Shown piece after piece: positions 53,429-63,284 of a stretch of 64,000 nt of DNA. Location: positions 186,001 through 250,000 of the forward strand of contig NZ_JAMSLW010000006.1 in assembly GCF_024643285.1 (NCBI RefSeq). The letters are read 5' to 3'. The position numbers were made by a program, and so were the translations under genes. The notes beneath the pieces were generated by a model. That model had not been told where the DNA came from and searched no databases. It worked only from the letters and a program-made list of their open reading frames with translations. Origin of the DNA: Parapedobacter lycopersici. GTDB lineage: Bacteria > Bacteroidota > Bacteroidia > Sphingobacteriales > Sphingobacteriaceae. The first letter of the stretch is position 1; every line of letters starts with the position of its first letter.

Positions 53429-54673
53429 TTACGCTGCTTTCAGCTTTTTAAGATCGGACTTTTCAAACTTGCGCTTGGCATATTCCAGCGAGATGTACAA
53501 TTCCTTCTGTTCGCCTTTTTTGGCTGACGGAATCTCGAACATGGCATCCAGCATAATGGCCTCGCAGATGGAACGCAGGCCACGGGCGCCCAGTTTAAAC
53601 TCATCGGCCTTATCCACGATAAACTGAAAGACATCCTCTTCGAACTTAAGCTCGATGTCTTCGTAATCAAACAGTTTTTTGTATTGCTTAACCAGTGCGT
53701 TTTTCGGTTCGGTAAGGATACTCAATAAGGTTCCCTTATCCAGTGGGTTGAGGTACGTCACCACCGGAAGACGGCCGATCAGCTCGGGAATCAGGCCGTA
53801 GTTTTTCAGGTCCTGCGGCGTAATGTACTTATATAGGTTATTCAGGTCGATGTCCGTATCTTCCGCATTCACCTTGTACCCGATGGTCTGCGTACGCAGC
53901 CGGTTGGCAATCTTCTTCTGTATACCGTCAAACGCACCGCCGCAGATAAACAGGATGTTCTGGGTGTTTACCGCGATCATTTTCTGGTCGGGGTGCTTGC
54001 GTCCGCCCTGTGGCGGAACGTTGACGATGGTGCCTTCCAATATCTTCAGCAGGGCCTGTTGTACCCCCTCGCCGGATACGTCGCGCGTGATTGACGGATT
54101 GTCACTCTTGCGGGCGATCTTGTCAATCTCGTCGATGTAGATGATGCCACGCTCAGCGGCGGTTACATCGTAATCGGCCGCCTGCAACAGCCGTGTCAAT
54201 ATGCTTTCGACATCCTCGCCCACATAACCTGCTTCGGTCAGCACCGTAGCGTCACAGATGGAGAACGGTACATTAAGTATCTTGGCGATGGTTTTGGCCA
54301 GCAGGGTTTTGCCGGTGCCGGTTTCACCCACCATGATGATGTTGGATTTCTCGATTTCGATCTCGTCCTTTTCCACCTTCTGATTGAGCCGTTTGTAGTG
54401 ATTGTATACTGCTACTGCCATCACCTTTTTGGCGTCGTCCTGGCCAATTACATATTGATCGAGGTGTTCCTTGATTTCCACGGGGCGGATCAGTTTCAGT
54501 GTCGTCTGCAGTGCCTTGCTTTTGCGCAGGTTCAGTTCCTCGGCCAGTATTTCACCGGCCTGCGTGATGCAGCGGTCGCAGATGTGCGCACCCTCGCCTG
54601 CGATGAGCATCATCGCATCCTGCTTGCGGGTGCCGCAGAATGAACAGGCCACTTCCCTGGTAGTCTTTGCCAT
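53429..54673 (-). CDS. clpX: ATP-dependent Clp protease ATPase ClpX
   Basis: A 414-residue AAA+ unfoldase that feeds proteins to ClpP. The N-terminal zinc-binding domain has Cys10, Cys13, Cys32 and Cys35. Walker A GETGTGKT is at 116-123, Walker [11 protein letters not shown], and the pore loop GYVGEDVE and the [19 protein letters not shown] sensor region follow. The start codon is 1 bp from the clpP stop, giving a tight clpP-clpX operon. Confidence 0.97.
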   Translation of the reverse strand: MAKTTREVACSFCGTRKQDAMMLIAGEGAHICDRCITQAGEILAEELNLRKSKALQTTLKLIRPVEIKEHLDQYVIGQDDAKKVMAVAVYNHYKRLNQKVEKDEIEIEKSNIIMVGETGTGKTLLAKTIAKILNVPFSICDATVLTEAGYVGEDVESILTRLLQAADYDVTAAERGIIYIDEIDKIARKSDNPSITRDVSGEGVQQALLKILEGTIVNVPPQGGRKHPDQKMIAVNTQNILFICGGAFDGIQKKIANRLRTQTIGYKVNAEDTDIDLNNLYKYITPQDLKNYGLIPELIGRLPVVTYLNPLDKGTLLSILTEPKNALVKQYKKLFDYEDIELKFEEDVFQFIVDKADEFKLGARGLRSICEAIMLDAMFEIPSAKKGEQKELYISLEYAKRKFEKSDLKKLKAA

Positions 54674-54674
54674 T

Positions 54675-55370
54675 TTATTTTTGTTTTTTGGAATTCAGTA
54701 CCTCATCCACCATGCCGTGTTCCTTGGCTTCCGATGAAGTCATCCAATAATCCCGGTCCGATGATTTCTCCACCCATTCGTAGGGTTTGCCCGAATGGTG
54801 GGAGATAATTTCATATAATTCTTTTTTCAGTTTCAACATTTCCCGGAGGTTGATTTCCATATCGGAAGCTACACCCTGTGCGCCGCCAGAAGGCTGGTGG
54901 ATCATCACCCGGGAATGGTTCAACGCAGCACGCTTACCTTTGGCCCCGGCACATAACAGTACGGCCCCCATGGATGCAGCCATGCCCGTGCAGATCGTGG
55001 CCACGTCGGGTGTGATGTACTGCATGGTATCGTAAATGCCCAGGCCGGCGTATACGCTGCCACCCGGTGAGTTGATGTAGATCTGGATATCCCGGTTGGC
55101 GTCGGCAGATTGCAGGAAGAGCAACTGTGCCTGGATAATGTTCGCTACCTGGTCGGTTACCGCGTCACCCAAAAAGATGATCCGGTCCATCATCAAGCGC
55201 GAAAATACGTCCATCTGCGCAACATTCAGCTGCCGTTCTTCAATAATGTACGGCGTGAGTGAAGTGGGCATTTTATTTTCCACGCGTGAAATAAAACCAT
55301 CTACATGCTGGCTGCCAATCCGGTGGTGTTTGATTGCGTATTTCCTGAATTCGTTTTTATCTATGCTCAT
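54675..55370 (-). CDS. clpP: ATP-dependent Clp protease proteolytic subunit ClpP
   Basis: A 231-residue serine protease subunit that forms the Clp barrel. The triad is Ser133 ([11 protein letters not shown]), His158 ([12 protein letters not shown]) and Asp207 (SSDRDYWM). An N-terminal stretch of about 30 residues precedes the usual start of the fold; such extensions are normal in this phylum and may be processed. Trigger factor, a common upstream neighbour, is absent here. An HsdR-N-like gene lies 113 bp upstream. Confidence 0.96.
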   Translation of the reverse strand: MSIDKNEFRKYAIKHHRIGSQHVDGFISRVENKMPTSLTPYIIEERQLNVAQMDVFSRLMMDRIIFLGDAVTDQVANIIQAQLLFLQSADANRDIQIYINSPGGSVYAGLGIYDTMQYITPDVATICTGMAASMGAVLLCAGAKGKRAALNHSRVMIHQPSGGAQGVASDMEINLREMLKLKKELYEIISHHSGKPYEWVEKSSDRDYWMTSSEAKEHGMVDEVLNSKKQK

Positions 55371-55483
55371 GGTTTCTGGTGTTTTACTCGACTAATATAA
55401 CGTAAACCATCCAATGTTCTTGTGTGCTGGATGTCATATTCGTTTTACAAACATCACGCCAGTGCGGTTTACCTGTCAAAATG

Positions 55484-55939
55484 TCAAGCCCCGTAGTGCG
55501 GTAGTTCGGGAAGGAATTCGAAATCATTCCGGTCGAAATGGATCCGGCAATAATGATGCTGGAGGCCATTGCTGATGAGCAGCAGTGGAATCCGGTGCAC
55601 GGTGTTGTAGCGGGCAATCTGCTCGAAAGTTGCCTGGTTAATGGTCACGTAGGGTGATTTAAATTCAGCAAGCAGGATTTTCTCGCCATCGGTGTTGTAC
55701 ACCACAAGGTCGCTCCGTCGCTGCATGGCATTGAGCCGGAGCCCGCCCTCGATACGGATCAGGGAGCCCGGGTATTTTTTCTCGCGTATGAGGTGCTGGA
55801 TCCAGTGCTGCCTCACCCATTCTTCGGGGGTAAGCACCAGGTGCTTCTTCCGCAACTCATCGAAAATGAACAGCTTACCGCTTTCTTCCCGGAGTTTCGC
55901 CGGATAAGCCGGTAAATTGAGCGGTATGGGGCTAAACAT
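55484..55939 (-). CDS. HsdR-N-like PD-(D/E)xK protein
   Basis: A 151-residue protein covering only the N-terminal nuclease-like domain of type I restriction subunits. GLRLNAMQRRSDLVVYN supplies the Asp and LLAEFKSPYVTINQATFEQI the E-x-K of the PD-(D/E)xK core. No helicase, methylase or specificity gene is near, so this is not a restriction system. It is divergent from holA, a pairing that recurs in Bacteroidota, suggesting a role in DNA maintenance. Its -7 element ends 4 nt before the ATG. Confidence 0.83.
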   Translation of the reverse strand: MFSPIPLNLPAYPAKLREESGKLFIFDELRKKHLVLTPEEWVRQHWIQHLIREKKYPGSLIRIEGGLRLNAMQRRSDLVVYNTDGEKILLAEFKSPYVTINQATFEQIARYNTVHRIPLLLISNGLQHHYCRIHFDRNDFEFLPELPHYGA

Positions 55940-55943
55940 GCTG

Positions 55944-55951
55944 CAAACTTA
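55944..55951 (-). promoter_or_regulatory. -7 element TAAGTTTG of the HsdR-N-like gene
   Basis: TAAGTTTG on the minus strand fits TAnnTTTG and ends 4 nt before the ATG at 55939, predicting a leaderless transcript. Confidence 0.55.
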
Positions 55952-56034
55952 CTTAACTTTTACGGATGAAACATAATGTTTAATTTGGCGACCTGGAAGG
56001 TGGATGCCTAGCATGCCGCCGGACATTGAACGAT

Positions 56035-57039
56035 ATGGATGCCAATACGATCATAGCCGATATTAAAAAGCGGAAGCTACTGCCTGTTTACCTGTTGCAT
56101 GGCGAAGAGCCCTATTACATTGACCTGGTGAGCGACAGCATCGAGGCACAGGTGCTGGACGAAGCGCAGAAAGGGTTTGACCAGACGATCCTGTACGGTA
56201 AGGATACTGATTTTGTTACCATTGTCAATGCCGCGAAACGCTATCCGATGATGAGCGATTTTCAAGTGATCATTGTCAAGGAGGCGCAGCATTTGAAATG
56301 GAAAGACGACGGACTGCTGCTGCAATACCTGGAAAACCCAATGAAAAGCACGGTGCTGGTGCTGGCCCATAAGTACGCAAAATTTGATAAGCGTAAAAAG
56401 CTGTATAAAGTTGCCGAACGGGCCGGTGCGGTGCTTGAATCGGCAAAGCTGTACGACGACAAGGTAGCCCCCTGGATTACCGGGTTCCTGAAAAATGAGG
56501 GACGGCAGATTCATCCCCAAGCGGCAGCGATGATGGGTGAATACCTGGGAAACGACCTGTCAAAAGTGGTGAATGAACTGGAGAAGCTGATGCTGAATGT
56601 TCCGGCGGAGCGGGAAATCAACGCGCAGGACGTTGAACAGCATATCGGGATCAGCAAAGATTTTAATGTCTTTGAACTGAATACTGCGCTGGCTAAGCGG
56701 GATACCGTCAAAGCGTTCCAGATTGTCAACTATTTTGCTGCGAATCCGCGAACCAACCCCATACCCGTGGTGCTGGGCGCGATGGGGGGATATTTCATCA
56801 AGGTGCTGAAATACCACTACCTGGCCGATAAATCACCACAGACCGTGGCGAAGGAACTGGGTGTTCATCCTTTTTTTACCCGGGAGTATGAGGTGGCCGC
56901 ACGCAATTATAACCGGCAGAAGACTTTTGCCATCGTCCATCACCTGCGGATGTATGACCTGAAATCCAAAGGGGTGAATGCATTGAATGTTCCGCACGGA
57001 GAGTTACTTAAGGAATTGGTTTACAAAATATTATACTGA
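56035..57039 (+). CDS. holA: DNA polymerase III subunit delta
   Basis: A 334-residue clamp-loader subunit that opens the sliding clamp. ATG 56035 is preferred to the TTG nine bases upstream because it starts the conserved ADIKKRKLLPVYLLHGEEPYYID. The three-domain layout, with the AAA+-like core lacking a real Walker A, KYAKFDKRKKLYKVAE and LGNDLSKVVNELEKL, fits HolA. It is followed after 3 bp by a small secreted barrel gene. Confidence 0.92.
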   Translation: MDANTIIADIKKRKLLPVYLLHGEEPYYIDLVSDSIEAQVLDEAQKGFDQTILYGKDTDFVTIVNAAKRYPMMSDFQVIIVKEAQHLKWKDDGLLLQYLENPMKSTVLVLAHKYAKFDKRKKLYKVAERAGAVLESAKLYDDKVAPWITGFLKNEGRQIHPQAAAMMGEYLGNDLSKVVNELEKLMLNVPAEREINAQDVEQHIGISKDFNVFELNTALAKRDTVKAFQIVNYFAANPRTNPIPVVLGAMGGYFIKVLKYHYLADKSPQTVAKELGVHPFFTREYEVAARNYNRQKTFAIVHHLRMYDLKSKGVNALNVPHGELLKELVYKILY

Positions 57040-57042
57040 TCT

Positions 57043-57600
57043 ATGATAAAGTATGTCCTATTATTGGCTGTTTTGCTCGGGTGCTCGGGTGCGACGCGGG
57101 CTCAGCAGCGTCCGACCTATACTCTGCTGGAAGCGGGGGGAATCCTGGGACTGCGCCATTCGGGCGGTTTGGATGCGATGAACGGTTACCAGTTCCATTT
57201 CGCATTTGGGCGGAATTTCTATGACAAGGCTTACCTGGGCCTGGGTATCGGTAATGATGTATACCGTGGGCGGTCCACTACAATTGAGGGTACCCGTACG
57301 ACCAGCCGGGTCAATACCCTGCCCATATTTGCGGATTTCCGGGTGCCCCTGGCAGCTGTTTCAATGCTTGGAAGACTCAGTGCGATGGCAAATGTGGGTT
57401 ATGCACCGGGTATTGGCGGCGATTATTTCAAGGGATTCCTGGCGAAAGGTGGACTTACCTACAGTCATCTGCTGGGCGAAGGCTCGGATCTCCTGTTCAG
57501 CTTCGGCTATGGTTTCCAGCAGTTCGACTCGCGGTTTCCCGGTTACCCCACCTTTCATCAGCATAACCTGTTCCTGACCGTTGGCCTGTTTGTGCACTGA
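57043..57600 (+). CDS. Small secreted beta-barrel-like protein
   Basis: A 185-residue protein with a signal peptide ending at GATRAQQ. The mature part has Gly-rich amphipathic strands (YQFHFAFGRNFYDKAYLGLGIG, near 44-65) and closes with HNLFLTVGLFVH, like a small outer-membrane barrel. Its start lies 3 bp after the holA stop, so the two share a transcript. No function is evident. Confidence 0.75.
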   Translation: MIKYVLLLAVLLGCSGATRAQQRPTYTLLEAGGILGLRHSGGLDAMNGYQFHFAFGRNFYDKAYLGLGIGNDVYRGRSTTIEGTRTTSRVNTLPIFADFRVPLAAVSMLGRLSAMANVGYAPGIGGDYFKGFLAKGGLTYSHLLGEGSDLLFSFGYGFQQFDSRFPGYPTFHQHNLFLTVGLFVH

Positions 57601-57669
57601 TGGGCCCGACGAAAGGTTGTCGCGGGCTTACGCCCCAATCCTGTTAAAACGAATGTGCAGCATCTCAGC

Positions 57670-57732
57670 GAGTTGAATTCGGCTGTGGTCCGCGTCGCGC
57701 TGCCGCGACTCAGCAAGGCCGGAATTTAACTC
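57670..57732. terminator. Large hairpin between convergent genes
   Basis: Outer arms GAGTTGAATTCGGC and GCCGGAATTTAACTC pair with one mismatch and one bulge; a perfect inner hairpin GTCGCG-CTGC-CGCGAC sits inside. It lies between the convergent barrel and ABC-F genes and may stop transcription from both sides. No T-run follows on the plus strand. Confidence 0.5.
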
Positions 57733-57747
57733 CCGGAGGTGATTGAG

Positions 57748-59424
<1,677 letters not shown>

Positions 59425-59499
59425 TTATTTGATTTGCCCGTGCCGGCATGGGTACGAAAATTTTATTACTTTTATCGATACTAACCAGTTGAATCTTTT

Positions 59500-60897
59500 A
59501 TGACGACACCTCCCATCCGCATAGGCCGGTATCGATGGACCATCTGCGCCCTGCTGTTCTTTGCCACGACCGTCAATTACCTCGACCGCCAGGTACTTAG
59601 TTTGCTGCATCCGATGCTGGAGGATGAATTCGGCTGGTCATATACCGATTATTCCAATATCCTGGCCGCTTTTCAGCTGGTTTACGCGCTATCCATGCTG
59701 TTTGCCGGGCGCATTGTCGACCGGCTTGGCACCAAATGGGGCTTTGCGGTATCCATCGTGCTGTGGTCGGTGGCCGCTATGCTGCACGCATTGGCCATCC
59801 CGGTCGGGGAGGCGGGTGTTGCCGTGCTGGGGATATTCGGAATCACGGGGGTTTCGGTATCCGTGGTAGGCTTTGTTATCGCCCGTGCGTTACTTGGCTT
59901 CGGCGAATCCGGCAATTTTCCGGCGGCCATTAAGGCTACGGCGGAATATTTCCCGAAGAAAGAGCGTTCCTTTGCCACGGGTATTTTTAATTCAGGTACC
60001 AACGTCGGCGCTATTCTGGCGCCTCTTACGGTACCTTGGCTGGCATTGAACTGGGGGTGGCAGAGTACGTTTCTGATTATCGGCGCGGTGGGGTTTCTCT
60101 GGCTGGGATTCTGGTTTACGCTGTACGAGAAGCCGGCTCGGCAACGGCGGCTGTCTGCGGCGGAACGGGCTTATATCCAAAGCGACGAACAGGCTATGGA
60201 GGTGCCTGCCGACCAGGAGGAGGTACAGGCGGAACGGGTGCCGTGGATCCGGCTGCTGGGTTACCGGCAGACCTGGGCGTTTGCGCTTGGCAAGTTTTTG
60301 ACGGACGGCATCTGGTGGTTTTTTCTTTTCTGGCTGCCGGCGTACCTGAAAGCCCAGTACGGCATGGAGGGAACGACCATCATGCTGCCGCTGGTTGTGC
60401 TGTATAGTATGACGATGTTTGGCAGTATCGGAGGTGGCTGGTTTCCGGTATATTTTATGCGGAAGGGATATGCGCCGTACGACGGGCGGATGCGCGCGAT
60501 GCTGGTTATTGCGCTGTTTCCGCTGGTGGTGCTGGCCGCACAGCCACTGGGCCATATCAGCTATTGGATTCCCGTGGTGCTTATCGGCATCGGGGCTTCG
60601 GCACACCAGGCCTGGTCGGCCAATATTTTCACTACGGTGTCGGACATGTTCCCGAACTTTACGGTTGGCTCAGTTACCGGAATCGGTGGTATGGCCGGCG
60701 GCATGGGGGGCGTGGTGGTCAGCAAGCTCGGTGGAGCGGTATTCGACCATTACGATGCACTGGGGAAGCTTGAAACCGGGTATACGATTATGTTTTCTAT
60801 CTGCGCGGTCGCTTACCTGGTTGCATGGGTGGTCATGAAATCGCTGGTTCCCCGGATGAAACTGGTGCGGCTCAGTAACCGACGCAGTACTTCGTAA
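59500..60897 (+). CDS. MFS hexuronate-type transporter (ExuT-like)
   Basis: A 465-residue inner-membrane transporter of the anion:cation symporter group, which carries hexuronates, galactonate or glucarate. The opening RWTICALLFFATTVNYLDRQVLS (residues about 9-31) is diagnostic, followed by GLGTKWG-type loop GRIVDRLGTKWG and GFGESGNFPAAIKATAEYFPKKERS. Twelve helices fit. A TACTTTTA element lies about 35 bp upstream. No uronate catabolic genes are adjacent, so the substrate is open. Confidence 0.9.
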   Translation: MTTPPIRIGRYRWTICALLFFATTVNYLDRQVLSLLHPMLEDEFGWSYTDYSNILAAFQLVYALSMLFAGRIVDRLGTKWGFAVSIVLWSVAAMLHALAIPVGEAGVAVLGIFGITGVSVSVVGFVIARALLGFGESGNFPAAIKATAEYFPKKERSFATGIFNSGTNVGAILAPLTVPWLALNWGWQSTFLIIGAVGFLWLGFWFTLYEKPARQRRLSAAERAYIQSDEQAMEVPADQEEVQAERVPWIRLLGYRQTWAFALGKFLTDGIWWFFLFWLPAYLKAQYGMEGTTIMLPLVVLYSMTMFGSIGGGWFPVYFMRKGYAPYDGRMRAMLVIALFPLVVLAAQPLGHISYWIPVVLIGIGASAHQAWSANIFTTVSDMFPNFTVGSVTGIGGMAGGMGGVVVSKLGGAVFDHYDALGKLETGYTIMFSICAVAYLVAWVVMKSLVPRMKLVRLSNRRSTS

Positions 60898-60914
60898 CCG
60901 GGGTTAGCGTACGG

Positions 60915-63245
60915 TTAGGATCCATCGTCATCCGGTGACGGCTCCGGTGTTTCCGGAGGGGCTGTTGCCGGTTGTTCCGTTGGTGGGGCTTCCGCCGGTG
61001 CTGCATCAGGTATTCCGGCCTCGTCCGGTTCATCGGTGATTGCGCTTTCGCCTTCCCGTGTGCGCCTGCGGATCAGCAGGTCCGCTTTAGAGGTTGGCCG
61101 GTCGCCCGGTTTCCATACAAAGCCGTCGAGGATTTCGGCTTCCTGCGGAATCAGGCGCAGTGGATATACTTTGCCATCAACACCACTGATGGGAATAAAA
61201 TGGGTAATTTCGTTGCTGTCTACCAGTATCTTGATCCTGCTGCTGCGGTTATGATACATGTCGGTAAACACCTGTTTCTCTTCGTCGACATTGTAGTAGA
61301 TGCTTTCGGCATTGCCGTCAACGAACAGCCGTTCCAGTGCATTATTTGCAAAGAATCCGGTAATGCGCCGCCCTTTTATCTGGTTGAACCTGCTTGAATC
61401 AAGCTGGGTATTAACCAAAAAAGCATTTCGTACCATCAGCATATTGTCCAGTTTTTCATTGCGGATCTGCATGTAAATGGTGTCGGAGGTAAGCTGCGAG
61501 CCCTGCGCCCAGATCATCGGGTGGCCGAAAAAACGCATCATGGAATCCGGATATCCGTAATACAGCGAATCGGCTACGGCCTGCAGGTCGGATTTATACA
61601 GCCGTACATTGTAGTACGCTTTCACGATCCGGGTTTTTGACGTATCGCTGGCCAGGGAATCTTTCGCCAGGGTGTCCGTTATCCCGCGCGTTGAGGCGGC
61701 TACCGCATCGGCCATGAGGCTGTCTGCTTCGCCGCCTACGGGGATGATCGCCTGCGCACGCAACGTACTATCCGCTGCAAGCTGCTCCAGCTGGGATCTG
61801 TCTTTGGGAGGGGCCGCCACGGCTTCCACACGCCTGCGGTGTGTTTCAAGGAGGGCCTCTGCAGTTTTTGCAGTTGTATCGGCATTCAACGAGTCGGGTC
61901 TATTAGTCAGTGTATCCGTAATTTGCGGTGCGGAACGGCTGGTGTCAGCACGTTGTTCCGACGGAGCGGCGGGTGGTAATCCGAGACTGTCCGGTAAAAC
62001 TTGCAGGCTGTCTGCACCCAGGCTGTCCGTGCCGTCGATGAAGCCGGTGTCATCGATGAAATCTGTATTGCCGAGGCTGTCCACCGTAAAATCCTGGCGT
62101 TCGTCGTCAACCACCACGAGGTCGCCGCCTTCGCGGTCGAGGTTAAACTGCAGTGGGATATATGCCTTCAGCGGAATAAGCTGGGAGAAGAGCGTATCGG
62201 CCGTCAGGTAAAGGGAATCCACCGCCGGGCGTTCCGAAAGCAGGGTGTCCCTGGCAACGGAGTCCTGCCGCAGGCTATCCGGCTGTGAAGGTAATCGGGT
62301 AAGGCTGTCAACCGCCAGGCTATCTCCGGGTACCGCAACTGTGCTGTCGGGAGGGGAAGGGTCGTTCCGTGTCACCGTGATTACCAGCGGATTCTTGGTC
62401 ATGGTAATCGATTCGTTTTCGCGCTGATAGATGCCAATGCCGCCATAGGCAAAAAACTGATCGGCCGTATCGATAAACAACACATGATCCACTGCCCGTC
62501 CATTGCCCGATTTTCCATCGTAATAGAGGCTGTCACCCCGCAGGAACCGGCTGCCTTCCGTGTACAGGTTGTTGCTGTCAAACCAGGCCTGTTCGGTCTG
62601 CGTATTGTATTGTCCCCGCTCGGTATAGAGGTTTTCCCCGTCGTGGCCCTTGATATTGGTTGGCCCGTAAAAATAAGTCATCTTCGACGCGGAATTATAT
62701 CGCATCGTGTCGGTGAAGATGTTTACATTAGGTGTACGGACGACGACATCATGCCGGAAATAAGCATCTTTCGTGTTATCAAAATAATAGGCGTTCTGGC
62801 TGGTGATGGTATCGGTGGCATTGACGATCCGGCCTCCGCCGGTGTAGGTGCCAATGCTGTTTTTCATGTTGTAGGTCAGGAAATTGGTAGTCAGCACCGC
62901 ATCGTCGTCTACCATCCGTACATTGTTGGTGAGTGTGGCCAATTGGGTTTCCGCTGTGTAATGCAGTTTGTCGGCATAGATGACCGTACCATTCGGCTGG
63001 GTGATAATCACCTTTCCGAAGGCATCAAAAAACTGCCGGCCCAACTCATCGTTGTAAATGTATCCGCTATCCGCTGAAAGGGTAGAGCCCTGATGCTCGT
63101 ATACCGGACGGTAATTCATGATGTTGCCCGTGGAGGCGTTGAGCCGGCTATGCGAAGAGGAGATGAGCCGAAGCTGATCGTCCTGTGCATGCCCGTACGC
63201 GCACACCAGGGTAACGAGAATCAGGAGCAACGGAAACTTTTTCAC
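60915..63245 (-). CDS. OstA-like (LptA/LptD N-terminal type) protein
   Basis: A 776-residue exported protein. GTG 63245 starts the signal peptide KKFPLLLILVTLVCAYGHA; any longer start would run through tilS. Residues about 25-290 contain OstA-type beta-jellyroll repeats that bind LPS. A segment of about 245 residues (295-540) is rich in Asp-Ser-Leu triplets, low complexity and probably disordered, before another jellyroll-like part (about 545-730). The C-terminus is Pro/Glu/Thr/Ala-rich. It likely helps carry LPS across the periplasm. Confidence 0.88.
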   Translation of the reverse strand: MKKFPLLLILVTLVCAYGHAQDDQLRLISSSHSRLNASTGNIMNYRPVYEHQGSTLSADSGYIYNDELGRQFFDAFGKVIITQPNGTVIYADKLHYTAETQLATLTNNVRMVDDDAVLTTNFLTYNMKNSIGTYTGGGRIVNATDTITSQNAYYFDNTKDAYFRHDVVVRTPNVNIFTDTMRYNSASKMTYFYGPTNIKGHDGENLYTERGQYNTQTEQAWFDSNNLYTEGSRFLRGDSLYYDGKSGNGRAVDHVLFIDTADQFFAYGGIGIYQRENESITMTKNPLVITVTRNDPSPPDSTVAVPGDSLAVDSLTRLPSQPDSLRQDSVARDTLLSERPAVDSLYLTADTLFSQLIPLKAYIPLQFNLDREGGDLVVVDDERQDFTVDSLGNTDFIDDTGFIDGTDSLGADSLQVLPDSLGLPPAAPSEQRADTSRSAPQITDTLTNRPDSLNADTTAKTAEALLETHRRRVEAVAAPPKDRSQLEQLAADSTLRAQAIIPVGGEADSLMADAVAASTRGITDTLAKDSLASDTSKTRIVKAYYNVRLYKSDLQAVADSLYYGYPDSMMRFFGHPMIWAQGSQLTSDTIYMQIRNEKLDNMLMVRNAFLVNTQLDSSRFNQIKGRRITGFFANNALERLFVDGNAESIYYNVDEEKQVFTDMYHNRSSRIKILVDSNEITHFIPISGVDGKVYPLRLIPQEAEILDGFVWKPGDRPTSKADLLIRRRTREGESAITDEPDEAGIPDAAPAEAPPTEQPATAPPETPEPSPDDDGS

Positions 63246-63250
63246 AGGGG

Positions 63251-63258
63251 CAAAAGTA
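63251..63258 (-). promoter_or_regulatory. -7 element TACTTTTG of the OstA-like gene
   Basis: TACTTTTG on the minus strand ends 5 nt before the GTG at 63245. It supports the GTG as the true start. Confidence 0.65.
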
Positions 63259-63271
63259 CATAAATATCGCG

Positions 63272-63279
63272 TACCTTTG
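63272..63279 (+). promoter_or_regulatory. -7 element TACCTTTG of tilS
   Basis: TACCTTTG fits TAnnTTTG and ends 5 nt before the tilS ATG at 63285. It lies back to back with the OstA-like promoter within 40 bp. Confidence 0.65.
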
Positions 63280-63284
63280 ACAAT

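Noticed and set aside
55484-55939. Type I restriction-modification system
   Set aside because: Only the N-terminal nuclease-like domain is present; there is no helicase, methylase or specificity subunit nearby.
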